Shown here: in pieces, positions 22,632-24,916 of the stretch
How the letters are laid out: each line of letters starts with the position of its first letter
Numbering within the stretch: position 1 is the stretch's first letter
NCBI RefSeq assembly: GCF_017884005.1
Contig: NZ_QFAY01000035.1
Coordinates: forward strand, 1 to 24,916
Source: Streptococcus panodentis
GTDB lineage: Bacteria > Bacillota > Bacilli > Lactobacillales > Streptococcaceae
DNA: 24,916 nt
Direction of reading: 5' to 3'
Notes under the pieces: generated by a model
What the model was told of the DNA's origin: nothing
Seen by the model: the letters and a program-made list of their open reading frames with translations, nothing else
Database searches by the model: none
Made by a program: the position numbers and the translations under genes

Positions 22632-23714
22632 CTATACCTTCCGATAACGGCGCAGGCCTTCAATATTAAGGATAGTCAAGACCAGTAAGAAGAGCAGGAG
22701 AGCCCCGATTTGAGGCAGGATATCTCTCAGTCCGTGTCCATATAGGATGATTTGGCTGATGGCCTCACCAGAATAAGTCAGCGGCAGGAATTTCCCAGCT
22801 GTCTGTGCCCAAGAGCCCATGGATTCCAACGGAATGATGCCGGAGAAAAAGAGTTGAGGCATAATGACCAATGGAATAAACTGCATCATTTGAAATTCTG
22901 ATTTGGCCAAAGTTGACAAGAGAATCCCGAAAGCCAGAGCCACAAGCGCCAAGAGGACATTTACTATTATAACATTTATCAGGCTGCCGACAACCTCAAT
23001 ATCCAACAGCCAGATAGCGGCAAGCACGACAACGGCTGTTTGAAGGACCGCAATCACTCCATAAGACAGCATGTAGCCATAGACAATTTCAAACCGTTTG
23101 ACCGGTGTGGCCAAGAGGCGGTCCAGAGTACCGCTGGTTCGTTCTTTCAGAAGCGCCATCCCGGAAATGAGAAAGACGAAGAAGAACACAACAAAGCCAA
23201 TTAGAATGGGAATCATCTTGGCAAAGAAGCCCGTATCTTCGTTGCCGTATTGATAGGTTTCTTTGATTTCCGGACTGGCAGTATCGAATGCCGCTTGAGG
23301 GAGCGCTTGCTTCACGCGTGCCATCAAGGACTCCGTTCCTTCATGCACCAGACTTGTGCGCAAAACCTGTCGGGTAAAGGCCGTCTTTGAAGCATCTGTA
23401 TTGGCATAATCGACCGTGTAATTTCCATCTTTATAAGAAATGACAGCGTCCACTTTTTCATCCGCAAGAGCCTTTTTTGCTTCTTTCAAATCGTCATAGG
23501 TTTCAACTGTGACATGGTCTGTTTCGTTCATGCGCGTCACTAGAGCAGCAGGTAGATCCTGCGCGGCCAAGGTTACATCAACCGTCGTGCTGGCTGAAAA
23601 CATGAGATTCATGAGCCACATGATAAAGACAGGAGCTGCAAACATCATGGCCAACGTCCGTTTATCACGAAACAATTCTTTCAATACTTTTTTTGCAATG
23701 GCAGCTGTTCTCAT
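22632..23714 (-). CDS. ABC-2 type exporter permease
   Basis: A 360-aa permease of the ABC2_membrane_3/YhgE type. There is one N-terminal helix (about 20-41) after a positively charged start (AKKVLKELFRDKRT), then a large extracellular domain (about 42-165). Five further helices follow, including FVVFFFVFLISGMALL, AVLQTAVVVLAAIWLL and GALLLFLLVLTIL. The ERTSGTLDRLLATPV loop after the second helix is the classic coupling segment of this family. It starts 1 nt after the ATPase stop. The substrate is unknown; such pairs export drugs, peptides or lipids. No convincing T-tract terminator follows, so transcription may run into the repeat and TetR gene. Confidence 0.9.
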   Translation of the reverse strand: MRTAAIAKKVLKELFRDKRTLAMMFAAPVFIMWLMNLMFSASTTVDVTLAAQDLPAALVTRMNETDHVTVETYDDLKEAKKALADEKVDAVISYKDGNYTVDYANTDASKTAFTRQVLRTSLVHEGTESLMARVKQALPQAAFDTASPEIKETYQYGNEDTGFFAKMIPILIGFVVFFFVFLISGMALLKERTSGTLDRLLATPVKRFEIVYGYMLSYGVIAVLQTAVVVLAAIWLLDIEVVGSLINVIIVNVLLALVALAFGILLSTLAKSEFQMMQFIPLVIMPQLFFSGIIPLESMGSWAQTAGKFLPLTYSGEAISQIILYGHGLRDILPQIGALLLFLLVLTILNIEGLRRYRKV

Positions 23715-23715
23715 C

Positions 23716-24432
23716 CTACTCTCCTTCCGCTTTCAAAAAGACTTCTTCAATACTGGATACACCATAACTTTCTTTGAGCCTGCTTGGACTGTCAAAAGCA
23801 ATAATCTTCCCCCCTAAAAGCAAGCCAACCTTATCAGTCAGTTCCGCTTCCTCCATGACATGGGTCGTTACCAGAATGCCCATCCCCTTATCTCTGAGCA
23901 TTAGCAGCTCCTGCCAAATTTTCTTTCGCAGGGAGGGGTCAATCCCAACCGTTGGTTCATCTAAAATTAAGAGCTTCGGATTTCCCAAGAATGCAATCGC
24001 TAATGATAAGCGCCGCTTCATCCCGCCGGAATACCCAGAAACTGCTTTATTCAAGTGTTCTGTTAGATCAACTACCCTTGCGACATGAGCAATATCGCGC
24101 GCCAGCTCCTTCTTTGTCAAACCTTTCAATCTGGCAAAAAATTCCAGATTTTCCTGCCCTGAAAGAGCTTCATACAAGGCATCTGACTGTGCCATATAGC
24201 CAATATCCCCCAAAATATGACGATTAGGCATAGCATGAGCCAATACAAGGGCAAGACCGCCATCTGCTTTTTCCATTCCCAGCATGGTTTTAATCATGGT
24301 GGACTTTCCAGCCCCGGATGGGCCGATTAAGCCGATAATTTCCCCGGCCTGCAGCTGAAAGCCAACATGATCTAAGACAAGCTGATGACCAAATGATTTT
24401 TCCAAATCCTGCAAATCTAATAGATTTTCCAT
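23716..24432 (-). CDS. ABC exporter ATPase
   Basis: A 238-aa nucleotide-binding subunit of the drug-exporter (DrrA/CcmA-like) class. It shows Walker A GPSGAGKST (about 36-44), Q-loop YMAQSD, signature YSGGMKRRLSLAIAFL, Walker B LLILDEPTVGIDP and switch LVTTHVMEEA. ATG 24432 is chosen because AGGAGG lies 5-6 nt upstream; an in-frame extension to 24453 would overlap that site and the downstream operator. It is the first gene of the ATPase-permease operon and is driven by a near-ideal promoter overlapped by a palindromic operator. Confidence 0.93.
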   Translation of the reverse strand: MENLLDLQDLEKSFGHQLVLDHVGFQLQAGEIIGLIGPSGAGKSTMIKTMLGMEKADGGLALVLAHAMPNRHILGDIGYMAQSDALYEALSGQENLEFFARLKGLTKKELARDIAHVARVVDLTEHLNKAVSGYSGGMKRRLSLAIAFLGNPKLLILDEPTVGIDPSLRKKIWQELLMLRDKGMGILVTTHVMEEAELTDKVGLLLGGKIIAFDSPSRLKESYGVSSIEEVFLKAEGE

Positions 24433-24444
24433 TTCTTCCTCCTT

Positions 24445-24462
24445 AGTGAGCATTCACTCACC
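24445..24462. promoter_or_regulatory. Second TetR-type operator in the ABC leader
   Basis: GTGAGCATTCACTCAC (24446-24461) matches 13 of 16 positions of the operator at 24486-24501 and lies 40 bp from it, just before the ribosome binding site. Confidence 0.6.
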
Positions 24463-24479
24463 TGTGTGTTGTAAAATAC

Positions 24480-24508
24480 ATTATAGTGAGTAAGCACTCA
24501 CTTGTCAA
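24480..24508 (-). promoter_or_regulatory. ABC exporter promoter with operator in the spacer
   Basis: On the minus strand a perfect TTGACA (24508-24503), a 17-nt spacer and a perfect TATAAT (24485-24480). The spacer is almost exactly the palindrome AGTGAGT-AAGC-ACTCACT (24485-24502), so a bound repressor would block RNA polymerase. The TetR product at 21202-21825 is the obvious candidate. Confidence 0.8.
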
Positions 24509-24518
24509 GAGAGAAGTT

Positions 24519-24556
24519 CAAAAAAATCCAACATTCCGAAATCAGGGTGTTGGATT
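24519..24556 (-). terminator. Terminator with no visible gene
   Basis: AATCCAACA (24525-24533) pairs with TGTTGGATT (24548-24556), and a 7-nt T run follows on the minus strand. It would end a transcript coming from the right, but 24557-24640 holds no gene and the composite repeat follows. Confidence 0.7.
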
Positions 24557-24640
24557 CTTCGCTTTCTGCATTTTTTCACTTCCATTTACTTAGGTTTGAG
24601 AAAGAAAAGTCTTAAAAAGATCAGAAACAGAAAGCATATA

Positions 24641-24916
24641 GGCGGTGGGACAGACTCCCATGATGGCTGCGCCCTCACCCGCAGAGGGATGAATCTTTTG
24701 GAAGATACCGTATAAGAATTTTTAAAAATTTAGTTCCCTTCACTCTCTTGTTTCTAAGCTCAGGCTGAAAAGGTCTCCCAGACCTTTTCACTACCAGCCC
24801 GCGAGGCTCTCACAGTCCGGGGGACTGTGAGAGGTTGGGGATAAAACAAACGCAGTTTGTGTCAAAACAGTCCGGGGGACTGGGAGAGGTTGGGGATAAA
24901 ACAAACGCAGTTTGTG
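24641..24916. repeat. Composite hairpin repeat, copy C (inverted, runs off the window)
   Basis: Starts GGCGGTGGGACAGACTCCC. It contains module P (24650-24714), joined directly to the TAAATTTTT-type palindrome. The AAAAGGTCT/AGACCTTTT hairpin, the CTCTCACAGTCC stem and at least two ACAAACGCAGTTTGT units then follow. The body is inverted relative to copies A and B. Confidence 0.85.

Noticed and set aside
24433..24453. Seven-residue extension of the exporter ATPase (MLTKEEE)
   Set aside because: It overlaps the AGGAGG ribosome binding site and the second operator; ATG 24432 gives a better N-terminus.

Overview
The window comes from a Streptococcus chromosome, probably a viridans streptococcus of the Sanguinis/Mitis type; this is inferred and no search was run. 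The evidence is the conserved order of housekeeping genes (pnp-cysE-...-cysS-mrnC and rlmB-yacP-degV, then rplM-rpsI), Gram-positive ribosome binding sites and TTGACA/TATAAT promoters. The dense intergenic hairpin repeats also resemble those of pneumococcus and its relatives.

Layout. 1-565: a gene-poor, AT-rich stretch with a terminator, a good promoter, one 36-codon ORF and three small hairpins, ending at the rpsI terminator. 566-3720 (minus): rpsI and rplM with an L13-type leader, then degV, a YacP/Rae1-type nuclease gene and rlmB. 3771-5332 (plus): a small membrane-protein gene and a frameshifted FUSC-type exporter gene lie between rlmB and mrnC. 5423-5739: a decayed gene of unknown family. 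5743-11968 (minus): pnp, cysE, an OmdA-like gene, a nucleoside phosphorylase gene, a DHFR-like reductase gene, cysS and mrnC, headed by a structured pnp leader of about 300 nt. 12479-14874 (minus): pcp with two membrane-protein genes (DUF979, DUF969), a likely pyroglutamyl-peptide and 5-oxoproline unit. 14894-15260: hairpin repeats in the leader of that operon. 15422-17221 (plus): pepF. 17282-17704 (minus): a membrane-protein gene. 18033-19760 (plus): an FtsX-type ABC permease and ATPase resembling HrtBA. 19757-20092: a gene remnant split by an 86-bp MITE-like repeat. 20134-20689 (minus): trxA and a DUF4649 gene. 21202-24432 (minus): a TetR regulator gene and an ABC-2 exporter pair whose promoter carries a palindromic operator. 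Mosaic repeats separate these last units and run off the right edge.

Together the left half is a translation and RNA-metabolism block (two ribosomal proteins, rRNA methylation, mRNA decay, 23S maturation, tRNA-Cys charging) with cysteine synthesis beside it. The right half is peptide use and small transport or stress cassettes.

The main non-standard signal is the repeat family at 14951-15260, 20709-20985, 21124-21183, 21962-22459 and 24641-24916. It is built from many short perfect hairpins, often with GGG/CCC loops. Stem changes between copies are compensatory, copies differ by whole-hairpin modules, and two blocks lie between a promoter and its first gene. I saw no tRNA, rRNA, CRISPR array, prophage or transposase gene.
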